In this document: positions 6,641-15,913 of the stretch, piece after piece | Numbering within the stretch: position 1 is the stretch's first letter | Layout of the letters: each line of letters starts with the position of its first letter | From: Desulfobacterales bacterium | Lineage (GTDB): Bacteria; Desulfobacterota; Desulfobacteria; Desulfobacterales; JASFBJ01 | Direction of reading: 5' to 3' | NCBI GenBank assembly: GCA_030149585.1 | Contig: JASFBJ010000029.1 | Span: 1-18,845 of the forward strand | DNA length: 18,845 nucleotides | Program-made: the position numbers and the translations under genes | The notes under the pieces: generated by a model | Told to the model about the DNA's origin: nothing | Databases searched by the model: none | What the model saw: only the letters and a program-made list of their open reading frames with translations

Positions 6641-8307
6641 TCTGTCGCCACTTGCTTTAGTTTATTGCCCAGCATGACACCTGCCGGGGCGAAAATCGAA
6701 GTATAAAAAAAGCCTACAACAAGTATGTTCGCCCAAATATACCATTTTGCATAGTATAGCCGGTAAAGAAGCATATAGAGGTTATAGTCTACAAATGTGG
6801 CAAATGCACTGGCTGTTCCCATTCCAAGCGCAGCCAATATCAGCGCCTTGTTGGTTTGAGCAAAATTTTGCTCATGTGCGCGGGTAAATCCTATAAGATA
6901 AAGAGTAATTTCCATGGTTGACATGGCAACCATCATAAAGAGGATGACTACAGGATTAAAGCTTCCAAGCAGACAAAACAGAACCAGCGACATCAGCATG
7001 GATAAAGTAACAACTCCTGGAAACGGAATTAAAACCACCAGGGCCATGGTAAATAAATAGGTAATACCTTCTCTGAATATGCCTGTTGCAAAAACTGCAA
7101 AAGGCCCAAGCAGGCCGTTAAAAAGTTCCGTAAGAAAAAATCTTGGCACAACCGACAAAAGAAACTTTGTGGATCCAAATAAAGCAATCAGGATCAACCA
7201 CCTGGTTTTGAAACGCTGAAATATCATCCGATTTCGGATCAACAGGAAAATACTGATACCCAGTGTGATAAAAATCGCATAAACGGTTGTCCCAATGGTT
7301 GCCCAGCTCATTTTTTGCACCGTCAATTCAAAATCATTTATCCGAACAATAACATCACTGCCGAAAAGCTTGCTCGTAACCCTGCCAAGATAGCGGCCTG
7401 GAAGAATCTTGTCTTTGTCCGCAAAGATCGGCAGCACAAATTCCACCTCTTTTTTGCCGGGTATAAAAACCTGAGTTTGAATGCGCTCTTCTCCTTTGCC
7501 GTGAAGATCAAGGAATTCCTGGGATATCCTAAAACCCTGGACCTCTTTTTTTGTTTTTGGATCCAGCACTTCCCAGCTTACAAGCACAATCGCATCCTCA
7601 TCTGCTTGATTTGCCATCCTGATTCCAGCAAAAGAAACCGGAGCGACATCACTTTCCTCTCTGCTGCCGAACACCTTGCCCCAAAGACCAAGATCGGATC
7701 TTAAAAGCAGGCTGTTTTGTGCGAATTTCTTATCAAGCTTACCGTCTAAATCAGCCGGGATCTTTATTTCCCGGACGGTTAAAAGCTTTTGCAATTCCGC
7801 CGGCGTAGCCACCCTGACCACAGCCTGCTGATTGAGCACAAACTCTCTTTGCTTTCCATCAATCATTCCTTTGCAACAAGCCGTAGCCTTGATGGAATAA
7901 TTACCCGGCATTGCGGTAGAAGGAATCAGGACAGTTAAAAGCTTGTACCAATCGTCAAATTCCGTAATCAGTTTGAATTTTGCGTGCAAAATATATTTAT
8001 CCGTAGATTCATCTATTTTGATCCCTTCCATGCTGCCTTCAGGCTTAAGCGGCTTTGGAATCTCAACCCTTAAATCCGTAAAAAGAGGTGTTGCATGATA
8101 GCTTTCAACAATAATAAGAGAAGCTACCCTGCTGCCTTGAACAACCAGACCGGTGCTGCACTTCACTCCGCTGTTTTTTATACCGTAAGGGATCTGAAGG
8201 ATCACCTGGGCAGGATCAAAAGACTTTTTAAAACCATTGCCGAAAATAGGCCCGGCAGCATAAAAAAGAACGACCATCACAGTCATAAATCCGAATAACC
8301 ATCGCAT
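6637..8307 (-). CDS. Membrane protein: extracytoplasmic domain fused to an ECF S-component-like core
   Basis: A 556-residue protein. Residues 1-23 are a signal or anchor. About 25-330 form a large extracytoplasmic region of beta-rich, two-repeat appearance (VEFVLPIFADKDKILPGRYLGRV near its end). About 334-357 is a membrane helix followed by a basic stretch (RNRMIFQRFKTR). Residues 369-550 then hold five or six hydrophobic helices whose pattern (KFLLSVVPRFF, GLLGPFAVFATGIFREG) resembles YkoE-type S components, the substrate-binding unit of ECF importers. That assignment rests on this pattern and on the neighbours: the next two genes encode the double EcfA and EcfT. Its start overlaps the lipoprotein stop by one base (TAATG) and its stop overlaps the ATPase start by four. 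S components are usually about 180-200 residues, so the N-terminal domain is a large addition. C144-C145 and C50 lie in the outer part. Confidence 0.75.
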   Translation of the reverse strand: MRWLFGFMTVMVVLFYAAGPIFGNGFKKSFDPAQVILQIPYGIKNSGVKCSTGLVVQGSRVASLIIVESYHATPLFTDLRVEIPKPLKPEGSMEGIKIDESTDKYILHAKFKLITEFDDWYKLLTVLIPSTAMPGNYSIKATACCKGMIDGKQREFVLNQQAVVRVATPAELQKLLTVREIKIPADLDGKLDKKFAQNSLLLRSDLGLWGKVFGSREESDVAPVSFAGIRMANQADEDAIVLVSWEVLDPKTKKEVQGFRISQEFLDLHGKGEERIQTQVFIPGKKEVEFVLPIFADKDKILPGRYLGRVTSKLFGSDVIVRINDFELTVQKMSWATIGTTVYAIFITLGISIFLLIRNRMIFQRFKTRWLILIALFGSTKFLLSVVPRFFLTELFNGLLGPFAVFATGIFREGITYLFTMALVVLIPFPGVVTLSMLMSLVLFCLLGSFNPVVILFMMVAMSTMEITLYLIGFTRAHEQNFAQTNKALILAALGMGTASAFATFVDYNLYMLLYRLYYAKWYIWANILVVGFFYTSIFAPAGVMLGNKLKQVATE

Positions 8308-10061
8308 TACGATAATATTACCAACCTGTGTTTACCGACAATATTCTCTTTCATCCGATCCGGATCAATATCAAAAGGCCCTTCAAGCACGACAATATAC
8401 TTGCCGTCAGGACTGATAGCCGCCTTATAGGCAAATCCTTGTGTATGATAAAACCAGTTCAACTTGTCTGTTGCGCCGCCCTTTATATAAGGACTGAACA
8501 CATAAATTCCCATGTCCTGAGGATTGGCAAAAGATGTCTCCGGTACCAGACCGATCGGAATAATCATGTATTTGTTGTTCTTTGACAAAATGCAATCATT
8601 ATTCCAAATTCCCTCTCCTAATTTCCACTTCCATTTCAGTTTGCCGTTATAGTCATAAACAAACAGGGTATCTGCATCCGGATGCCGGGCCGGCAGTTGA
8701 ATATTGTTTACCGCTGTTCCCACGGCCCTTGTACTCCAGGTAGCAAAAATCAAATTCGAGTTCGTTAATTCCAAATTGACGCTGCTGACACCGATCGGAA
8801 CACCGCCTACATCAAGCACCTTAAGAAACTTTTTCTTCCACAAGAGTTGAGCCTGTCCTCTCTTAATTGATTCTTGATTATCAAAAACAAGGGTATTGTC
8901 CGGATATACCTGGTTTACGACAACATGTCTGTTATCAGGTGATATCTTTGCTTCAAAGCCGGTTGTTCCTCTGAAAGATTCCATACTTGTATCATGGCAT
9001 GTAAAGGCATATTCCCACAACGGTTTCCCGGATGAGCTGTTCAGGACATACAGCATAGCTTCTTTTGCCCATCCGACTGAAGGTATGACATACCTGCCGT
9101 CTTTTGAAAGGGTTAAACCCCATGCCGAGCACTTCATGGGAAATTTCCAGACCGGCTTTCCTAACTTGCTGTCAAACTTGCACACCATGGAGGTTGAAAC
9201 CAAAATTTTCCTGTTATTTACTTGCCTTTCAAAATCGTGTCTTACCATCACATAAGGGTTATTATTCCTGTCAACACAGAGTCCCCAGATCTTCAAGGGA
9301 TAGTATTTGAATCTTCCCTGCATTCTTGTGATCTCTGTTTTTCCTTCTTTAAAGTCATCCGCTGTTTTATACTGCCAGAGCAGCTTTGAAGTATTGATAT
9401 CAAAACAGTAGATATTTCCGTCTCTGCTCTCCTCACCTGCAATCAGTTTTCCGTCATTGGTAAAAGCAATCTTGGACACCCTTCCTTCCGGAATTTTATG
9501 CTTCCATTCAATGGCTTTGGATTCAGTATTGATCAGATAAACATATCCTCCTTTTGAACCAACTCCAATATACTTTCCATCAGGTGAAAATCTCACATCT
9601 GCCCCACGGGAAGCATAGTACCTGTACTTCATTTCCTCCTTTTCCAGATCTTCCAGGTCAATTTCAGCAATCTTCATTGGGCTCGGTTTATCCGGAGCAT
9701 ATACCGGCATTTTTACCTGCTTTTTTTCCATCACAATTTCCAGAACATATTTGGTATTTCTTTCCCAGTTCAGATCCACCAGAGCCTGGCCCATAGCATT
9801 CAAGGATGTTGAAACAATCTCCTCGCTGTCTTTTATTATGTTTACCTCTTTGATGAGAACAGGCTCATTCAGCTTCACAAAAAGCCCTGTCCTCGTAAAT
9901 ACAACCGAGTTGACTATCAGGCTGTCTTCTTGTTTATTGGCGCTTTGTCCGCATCCGGTAAATAGAACTGCAAAAAACAGGAATATCGTACTTTTGATCA
10001 CCCATTGATTATTAGCCTTGATTTTAAAAATCGTTTTTTGATTCACAGCAAACACCTTCAT
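8307..10061 (-). CDS. PQQ-type beta-propeller lipoprotein
   Basis: A secreted lipoprotein of 584 residues counted from ATG 10061. A signal segment (IKSTIFLFFAVLFTG) ends in lipobox LFTG-C, with C at 37 from this ATG, so the protein is lipid-anchored outside the inner membrane. After a short beta domain come repeated propeller blades of the PQQ/WD type, recognisable as ADVRFSPDGKYIGVGSKGGYVYLIN, KIAFTNDGKLIA and AAISPDGKYIVVLE. There is no sign of an enzyme active site, so a binding or scaffold role in the periplasm is the simplest guess. The start is uncertain: the frame is open to a TTG at 10094, and a GTG at 10001 would give the most compact signal peptide; none has a good Shine-Dalgarno. 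It lies between the export pump and the ECF genes, overlapping the latter by one base. Confidence 0.8.
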   Translation of the reverse strand: MKVFAVNQKTIFKIKANNQWVIKSTIFLFFAVLFTGCGQSANKQEDSLIVNSVVFTRTGLFVKLNEPVLIKEVNIIKDSEEIVSTSLNAMGQALVDLNWERNTKYVLEIVMEKKQVKMPVYAPDKPSPMKIAEIDLEDLEKEEMKYRYYASRGADVRFSPDGKYIGVGSKGGYVYLINTESKAIEWKHKIPEGRVSKIAFTNDGKLIAGEESRDGNIYCFDINTSKLLWQYKTADDFKEGKTEITRMQGRFKYYPLKIWGLCVDRNNNPYVMVRHDFERQVNNRKILVSTSMVCKFDSKLGKPVWKFPMKCSAWGLTLSKDGRYVIPSVGWAKEAMLYVLNSSSGKPLWEYAFTCHDTSMESFRGTTGFEAKISPDNRHVVVNQVYPDNTLVFDNQESIKRGQAQLLWKKKFLKVLDVGGVPIGVSSVNLELTNSNLIFATWSTRAVGTAVNNIQLPARHPDADTLFVYDYNGKLKWKWKLGEGIWNNDCILSKNNKYMIIPIGLVPETSFANPQDMGIYVFSPYIKGGATDKLNWFYHTQGFAYKAAISPDGKYIVVLEGPFDIDPDRMKENIVGKHRLVILS

Positions 10062-10137
10062 TATTTTTTTAATTGATGACTTTCTTTTAAGCAAATTTTT
10101 CTTTTTACATTATTGCAGTTTTGCCTCAAAACGTATT

Positions 10138-10977
10138 TTACGCAATTGAACGATTGAACTGCCAGGTTGAAATCAATACCATTACAAAAGCAAAGCCAAT
10201 GGTTATGACCAGCCCCGGTATGATCTTTTCCAACACCCATCCTTCGACCACCAGGGTTCTCATTGGTGTTATCGCGTATGTCAATGGATTCCAGTCTGAA
10301 ATAATTTTCATCCAGTTCGGCATGGCGGCTTTAGGGAAAATCGCATTACTCATAAACATCAGCGGCATGGTTAAAAAATTGAGAATGGGATGAAGTCCTT
10401 CCAGTGTTTTGAAAAATACGGCAATGGAAAGAGAGACGCCCGCCATTGCAAAACTGAAGATTCCGGCAATGATGGCGATTAACAGAAAACCAAAAACTCC
10501 TGAAGAGAAAGTCACTCCCATTACCAAAGCGATGATTCCGATAATGATCACCTGCAGCGTAATTTGCAGTGAAGTAGCTGTCATTTTACCTACCGGTATC
10601 GCCATTCTGCTGATCGGAGCAGCCAGCATTTTGTTCAAAAAACCGAAGCGCCGGTCCCAAACCAAAGAAAAACCGCAAAAGGTGCCGCTGAAAAGAGCGG
10701 TCATAATCATGATGCCCGGCGTCATAAAATCAATGTAGTTTTTAACCCCCAACATACGGGCCCCATAGGGATTATTTGTCATGCCGGACATCATATTGCC
10801 CATTAACACCAGCCAGATCAGGGGCTGAACAAGGGTCATGAGGATTCTCGATTTCTGTGATAAAAACCGTTTCATATCGCGCCAGCAAACATAATAGATA
10901 TCACTTGGCAATGTCAGTTTCATCGTGCTCTCATTCTCCTTAGCATCATGTGCGAACGGTGCGGTGCGTATTTCCAT
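10138..10977 (-). CDS. ABC-2 type permease (DrrB-like)
   Basis: An integral membrane protein of the ABC-2 family, about 279 residues, with roughly six membrane helices. Features include the amphipathic entry IYYVCWRDMKRFLSQKSRILMTLVQPLIWLVLMG, the segment LMFMSNAIFPKAAMPNWMKIISDWNPLTYAI, typical of DrrB-like exporters, and a final helix before WQFNRSIA. With the ATPase encoded just upstream it should form an exporter. The start chosen is ATG 10977, which has GAGG seven bases upstream and overlaps the ATPase gene by 32 bases. ATG 10923 would remove the overlap, but its GGAG is twelve bases away. The frame is open further to 11034 without support. The pump's cargo is not evident; its place beside the chelatase subunit suggests a tetrapyrrole or metal-related compound. 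Confidence 0.88.
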   Translation of the reverse strand: MEIRTAPFAHDAKENESTMKLTLPSDIYYVCWRDMKRFLSQKSRILMTLVQPLIWLVLMGNMMSGMTNNPYGARMLGVKNYIDFMTPGIMIMTALFSGTFCGFSLVWDRRFGFLNKMLAAPISRMAIPVGKMTATSLQITLQVIIIGIIALVMGVTFSSGVFGFLLIAIIAGIFSFAMAGVSLSIAVFFKTLEGLHPILNFLTMPLMFMSNAIFPKAAMPNWMKIISDWNPLTYAITPMRTLVVEGWVLEKIIPGLVITIGFAFVMVLISTWQFNRSIA

Positions 10978-11941
10978 TACTTTCCCTCTCATTCCCAAGC
11001 GTTTTGCCTGTAAAGGCCATATATACCTCATCAAGGGAAGGCTTTTTTAATGTTACAGAGTTTATTTTCAGGCCTTTTGAATGAATTACCCGGAAGATTT
11101 CAGGTATTGCCGTATCACCGTCCCTGACCACAGCCATACAGCCACTGTCTCGCTGTTTAACATTCTCAACAATAGAGAGGCTGCTGATAATCGGAAGGGC
11201 ATCGGCAATTTTATCCTCACTGGTCTCACTAAATTGGATACAAACGACTTCTCCGCGTACCTGATTTTTTAAGCTGGCTGGCGAATCAATTACCTTAATA
11301 ATGCCTTTATCAATGATGGCAATCCGGTTACAAAGGGCATCGGCTTCATCCATGTAATGTGTTGTCAGGAAAAAGGTCATGTTCATTTCTTTTCGCAGAT
11401 AGTTAATGTAGTCCCAGATTTGATGACGTGTTTGTATATCCAGCCCCAGTGTGGGTTCATCAAGAAATAAGACCTTTGGACGGTGAATCAGTCCTGCTGC
11501 GATATCCAACCGTTTTCGCATACCTCCGGAATAGGTTTCTACCTGATCATCGGCACGCTCTGTAAGAGCCACAAGGTCCAAAAGTTCTTTACTTCTTTCA
11601 CTCGCTTTCTTCCTTGACAGATGATAAAACCCAGCTTGCAAATATAGATTTTCTCTGCCTGTCAAAATGTCATCAATAGCCAGATCCTGGGAAATATATC
11701 CCAGACTCATACGAACTTGATCCGGTTTTTCAACCACATCAAATCCTGCGACTCTGGCCCGCCCGGAAGTAGGTGAGAGCAACGTGTTTAACATCATTAT
11801 GGTCGTGGATTTGCCGGCCCCGTTAGGGCCCAGAAAACCGAAAATTTCTCCCTGTTCCACTTGAAAAGAGATCTCTTTGACAGCTGTAACGCCACCGTTG
11901 TATTTTTTCGTTAAGTTTTCTACTTCAATAATTGGCTTCAA
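10946..11941 (-). CDS. ABC-2 type transporter ATPase (DrrA-like)
   Basis: A 331-residue ABC ATPase. It shows Walker A GPNGAGKST (38-46), signature YSGGM (137-141), Walker B LFLDEPTLGLD with D161-E162, and switch H195 in TTHYMDEA. The YSGGMRKRLDIA form and the roughly 100-residue C-terminal extension are typical of DrrA-type drug, lipid and polyketide exporters. It energises the permease encoded next. The start codon is TTG (11941-11939), with AGGAG ten bases upstream; an ATG a few bases earlier is in another frame and quickly stops. It begins 14 bases after the cobN-like stop, so it is almost surely in the same transcript. Confidence 0.92.
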   Translation of the reverse strand: MKPIIEVENLTKKYNGGVTAVKEISFQVEQGEIFGFLGPNGAGKSTTIMMLNTLLSPTSGRARVAGFDVVEKPDQVRMSLGYISQDLAIDDILTGRENLYLQAGFYHLSRKKASERSKELLDLVALTERADDQVETYSGGMRKRLDIAAGLIHRPKVLFLDEPTLGLDIQTRHQIWDYINYLRKEMNMTFFLTTHYMDEADALCNRIAIIDKGIIKVIDSPASLKNQVRGEVVCIQFSETSEDKIADALPIISSLSIVENVKQRDSGCMAVVRDGDTAIPEIFRVIHSKGLKINSVTLKKPSLDEVYMAFTGKTLGNERESNGNTHRTVRT

Positions 11942-11955
11942 TGCACGCCATCTCC

Positions 11956-14900
11956 TTAAAATTTTTCCTGGACCGCTTTCAATTTTTCAGCCCACTCAGG
12001 GATATCCTCAGCAGTCTTGATATCGACAGAACCTCCCTGAAAATCGCCCTCCACATCTCCCATGCGATCTTCCATCCAGCCTTCGATTTCCAGATAAATC
12101 TCCTTTAATTGCTCCATGGTTTCCAGATCGGCACGCCATAATTCGCGACTTTCGGCTTCAAGAAGACGCCGGGCGATTTCTTCTAGTGCCCAAGGATTAT
12201 TTTCTTCAAAAAATTTTCGGTTTTCTTTGTTCAAAAGAAATTTTTCGGCAATGCCGTCAAAGACCCAGTTGTCCACCTGTCTGGTAGTAGCCTGCCAGCC
12301 ATACATATGGTTCGTGCGGCTGGAAATATCGCCTGCGCCCTTGTATCCGTGGCGCTTTTTGCCCTCGATCCAGGCTGGATTTAAAAGTCTGGTATGAGCG
12401 ATTCTGGAAAGTTCCTCATTGAGAGTTCGGATCACAGGACGGTTCGGATCACTGGTGTCACCATAAAGCGTTTTTATTTCCTTTCCTGAGGCTGCCTTTG
12501 CCGCATTTGTAAATCCTCCGTGCCATCCATAGATATGACAGCAGTCGCACAGATCAATCTCATCAGAATCAAACTTTTCAAAGGTTACGGTCACACGGCT
12601 GCAATTATGGATCAACTCATCTGTGGCCTTACGAGCGTAAACCCCGTCACCATATGCATAACCCACATGTTGAAAATAGACTCCGGCAAGATCTTTTTCC
12701 TCTTTCCAGGCTGATGCGGCCACGGACAATTCCACACCGGTGCCATAGGTTCCAGGAGCCGCCGAAAAAATCCGCAAGGTCGCAAGGCGTCTTGCATCTT
12801 TTGCTTCATGTTCATCTGCCAGTTCCGATTCACGCTCAAGAACGTGCTTACGTATAAAATTCTGCTCCGGGTGTTCCTCTAATTCAGCCACTATTTGTAC
12901 TGCCTGGTCAATCAACTCAAACGCCCGGGGCATTCCGTCACGAAGCATGGAGGAAAGGTTTACCGTGCAGTCGATACGGGGCCGGCCAAGGGCTTCAAGT
13001 GGGATAGATCTGAGTGTAACGACTCGTCCGGCCGACCAGACCGGTTTAACACCGAGAGTATATAAAATCTGCGCGATCATCTCACCGTCTGAACGGTAGG
13101 GATCCATTGCCCGCAGAGTTAAACCTATTGTTTCAGGGTATTCTCCCTGTTCTTCAATATATCGCTTAATCAAATCATCCGCCAGCTTTTTGCCCACTAC
13201 CCATGCGGCTGCCGTTGGAATGCGCCAGGGGTCTATTGAATACATGTTACGGCCGGTAGGAAGTACTTCTACTTTGCCCCTTGCCAGTGCACCGGAAGCT
13301 CCTGCTTCAATGAATTCACCATTAAAACCACGCAAAAGATTCTCCATTTCATCCGTAGTTCCGCGAACCAAAGGAATGATCCGCAGTACCTTGGTCAGCA
13401 CCTTTTTAAGTAAATTATTATTGCCACTAATATCCGGCAGCTCATGGTGATCGGCAAAATCAATCAAATGATCTCTTGCAAGACCTATTGCCCCATTTAT
13501 CTCATCCAACGACATATCCAATATTTCCAGCAAAATATTCCGGCCCAACCGATCCAGATCATCCAGTAATTTGCCGTTGGTTACCCCGGCCGGACCAATA
13601 GCTTCAGGTGTTTGTTGCATGCCATCGTAATTAAGTCCCAAATAATCTGACAATGCATGACGTAGCGCCGGACAGTCGGGCTGTTCCAGTTTGAACACTG
13701 TGTTGAGCAATTCAGCCAGCGCTTCCCCTTCCGGTGCCTCTCCGTATATATGCAGTCCGTCACGGAACTGACTTTCCCTCAACATGGTTAGCTTTTCATG
13801 AAGATGTCCCGGATCCGGATCCGCATCAACAGACAGCAGTTTGGCTGCCCGGGCCTTTTCTTCAATCTGCGTCAAAAGGGTTGCTGCGCGCGCTTTTTCG
13901 TTCAGGCTTGCGGCTTTCTGATAATCTTCCAGAAGTTCCTCCAAATCCGCAAGATCGTCGGAAAGGCGCATGGTGGCTAAAACCGGTGGCATGTGATCTA
14001 TGATAACGGCATTGCTCCTTCGCTTGGCAACTACCGCTTCCATTGGATTGGTAAGATTATAGATATATAAGTGGGGTATCTTGCCAAGGGAAATCCGTGA
14101 AAAACAAGACTCGGTCAATGCAGTGGTTTTACCAGGCAGAAGTTCCAGAACCCCATGAGTACCTACATGCACTATGACATCAGCCCTAAAATCCTCTTCC
14201 AGCCATTTATGCCATGCCAGCCATTGGTGTGGCGGGGGAACTTCAGGATCATGCAATATTTTGCAGACCTCGCCGTCACAACGTGACCCAGCGCATCCCC
14301 TTTTGGGTTGTACGCCAATGAAAACGTTGCCGGCCTTAATTCCTGAAATTACGATCTTGCCGTCATGGAGTCCGAAGGAGAGCTTCTGAACACCTGAAAG
14401 TTGCCGGGTCTCATCTGGATCACCCCAGGCGGCCACCACTTTTTCACGCGCATCCTGTGGTATTTCAGCAAACCACTCCCTGTATCTTTCAAGAGATACA
14501 AAATCTGCTGCTCCGCCTTTGGACACGATTTCATCAATGGTTGTCCAGCGAAAATCGGGAAGGGCTTTGCGTCTCATAATCTCTTCTATTAATTCCGCAC
14601 CATTTTCAGGTACCCAATCAAGTTGATAACCTGCTAGCTTCATCTGCTGCATGATACGGGCCATGCTTTCCAAACTATCAAGACCGAAAGCCGTTCCCAC
14701 TGTAGCTTCCACACTCTTGCAAGGGGAATTAAGGAGAACAAAAGCCACCTTTTTTTTGGCATTTGATTTGCCCCGCAGTTCGATCCACCGCATTATCCGG
14801 TCGACAAGATAAGGCACTTGCCCTGAAAACGGTGTAATCGGCTCATACTCTCCTGTACCCTCTGATCCTCCTGCCAGAATCGGCTCGATCAACCCATCGA

Positions 14901-15843
14901 ACTCGGGCAGGGTAATACTGATAATCACCTGGGGCAGGTTCAACCCCTGGGAGTCAGACCGCCATTCCTTCTCAGTCTGTCGAGCAGCGTGGATCATTTT
15001 TAAAATCGGAACATTCAGTTCCTTCAACACATCAGTTGATGATTCATGATTTATCGCAGCTTCTTTCCTTTTTGATTTGAGAAAAAACGCACTGTAAACA
15101 AGAAGTGTTTCAACAACTGCATTATTGTCTCGTATAAAATACTGTCTTATTACATCGTCATTCTTAACTCTTCCGAACCATCCGTCACTGAAAACAGGAA
15201 TTACACCTGCGCCCCTTTTTTCTATTTCATCAATAATGGCTTTGTAAGAAGCCAAATTTTCCTCCACCCAGAAAGTCCGTGGAAACAAAAGCCCGACCAA
15301 AGGCTTATGTTCCCCATACCAGGTTAGATAGCTCTCAAGGTCTGTGAAATATTGGCCTGCATTTGGATGATATATGCCTGCCCAGGGAAGTTCTTGTGGC
15401 GGTTGAGCATTGCCGACCGGAATTTTCCCGGCCAGTTCTCCCAGCCAGTAAAAAAACTGTTCAATGTTTTCTTTTCCGCCGTATAAATGATAATTAACAG
15501 CTCGTTTAATCACCTCTTCAGGCAGGTTTGCTATTGCTGCTACCTCGGGTGTAATCGGTATTACCGGTTTGTCCAGCTCGTTGATGAGTTTGGTAAAAAG
15601 CTCACCAACAAGTTTAAAGTCCGGTGGAAAGCCGAAAAATACGGCATCAGCCTCTTTCTGAGCAAAATTTAGCCACTCCAGAGATGGCATGGGCATTCCC
15701 GCCGCCGCAGGCTGGGAGTATCGCATTTCTATCTGCAAACCTTTTGAGATAGAGATCTCCGATGCCTGTTCGTAAAGTCTCCCAATAGTGCTTGGCCCGA
15801 AAATCACCCGAAAACCGGCTATTTTTATTTTCACTGACATCAT
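11956..15843 (-). CDS. cobN: CobN/BchH/HmuS-family large chelatase subunit
   Basis: A 1295-residue cytoplasmic protein (no signal peptide) of the large chelatase subunit family. Members bind the tetrapyrrole and insert metal (Mg in BchH, Co in CobN); Bacteroidetes HmuS, a CobN relative in heme operons, is associated with removing iron from heme. Family landmarks include AFGLDSLESMARIMQQMKLAGY, IGVQPKRG, VHVGTHGVLELLPGK (H559, H563), WHGGFTNA and RHGYKGAGDISS. Two cysteine clusters stand out: CX4CX4C at 517, 522 and 527, and CDCCH at 1099-1103, where aerobic CobN, as I recall it, has no cysteines. They could hold a metal or an Fe-S cluster. The first ATG (15843) lies four bases from AAGGAG and the next ATG seven, so either may be used. 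The matching ChlI and ChlD subunits are at the far end of the same gene series. Family certain; direction of reaction and metal open. Confidence 0.92.
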   Translation of the reverse strand: MMSVKIKIAGFRVIFGPSTIGRLYEQASEISISKGLQIEMRYSQPAAAGMPMPSLEWLNFAQKEADAVFFGFPPDFKLVGELFTKLINELDKPVIPITPEVAAIANLPEEVIKRAVNYHLYGGKENIEQFFYWLGELAGKIPVGNAQPPQELPWAGIYHPNAGQYFTDLESYLTWYGEHKPLVGLLFPRTFWVEENLASYKAIIDEIEKRGAGVIPVFSDGWFGRVKNDDVIRQYFIRDNNAVVETLLVYSAFFLKSKRKEAAINHESSTDVLKELNVPILKMIHAARQTEKEWRSDSQGLNLPQVIISITLPEFDGLIEPILAGGSEGTGEYEPITPFSGQVPYLVDRIMRWIELRGKSNAKKKVAFVLLNSPCKSVEATVGTAFGLDSLESMARIMQQMKLAGYQLDWVPENGAELIEEIMRRKALPDFRWTTIDEIVSKGGAADFVSLERYREWFAEIPQDAREKVVAAWGDPDETRQLSGVQKLSFGLHDGKIVISGIKAGNVFIGVQPKRGCAGSRCDGEVCKILHDPEVPPPHQWLAWHKWLEEDFRADVIVHVGTHGVLELLPGKTTALTESCFSRISLGKIPHLYIYNLTNPMEAVVAKRRSNAVIIDHMPPVLATMRLSDDLADLEELLEDYQKAASLNEKARAATLLTQIEEKARAAKLLSVDADPDPGHLHEKLTMLRESQFRDGLHIYGEAPEGEALAELLNTVFKLEQPDCPALRHALSDYLGLNYDGMQQTPEAIGPAGVTNGKLLDDLDRLGRNILLEILDMSLDEINGAIGLARDHLIDFADHHELPDISGNNNLLKKVLTKVLRIIPLVRGTTDEMENLLRGFNGEFIEAGASGALARGKVEVLPTGRNMYSIDPWRIPTAAAWVVGKKLADDLIKRYIEEQGEYPETIGLTLRAMDPYRSDGEMIAQILYTLGVKPVWSAGRVVTLRSIPLEALGRPRIDCTVNLSSMLRDGMPRAFELIDQAVQIVAELEEHPEQNFIRKHVLERESELADEHEAKDARRLATLRIFSAAPGTYGTGVELSVAASAWKEEKDLAGVYFQHVGYAYGDGVYARKATDELIHNCSRVTVTFEKFDSDEIDLCDCCHIYGWHGGFTNAAKAASGKEIKTLYGDTSDPNRPVIRTLNEELSRIAHTRLLNPAWIEGKKRHGYKGAGDISSRTNHMYGWQATTRQVDNWVFDGIAEKFLLNKENRKFFEENNPWALEEIARRLLEAESRELWRADLETMEQLKEIYLEIEGWMEDRMGDVEGDFQGGSVDIKTAEDIPEWAEKLKAVQEKF

Positions 15844-15913
15844 TTTTCTCCTTTTGCTTTAAGACTATTCCAAGCCATTATTGATGCACCCTTCAGGCAT
15901 CCGGTTCGAAAGT
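15844..15913 (-). other. Short gap between receptor and cobN-like gene
   Basis: Seventy bases. Only the AAGGAG ribosome binding site of the cobN-like gene is recognisable (next to 15844). I see no terminator or clear promoter, so the receptor and the downstream genes are probably on one transcript. Confidence 0.6.

Noticed and set aside
4066..8307. Classical cobalt/nickel CbiMNQO importer
   Set aside because: EcfT and EcfA are present, but neither CbiM nor CbiN is encoded; the S-component-like protein has a different architecture.
10120..10137. Small hairpin GTTTTG/CAAAAC between the permease and lipoprotein genes as a terminator
   Set aside because: The stem has six mostly A-T pairs and no T-run follows, so termination there is unlikely.
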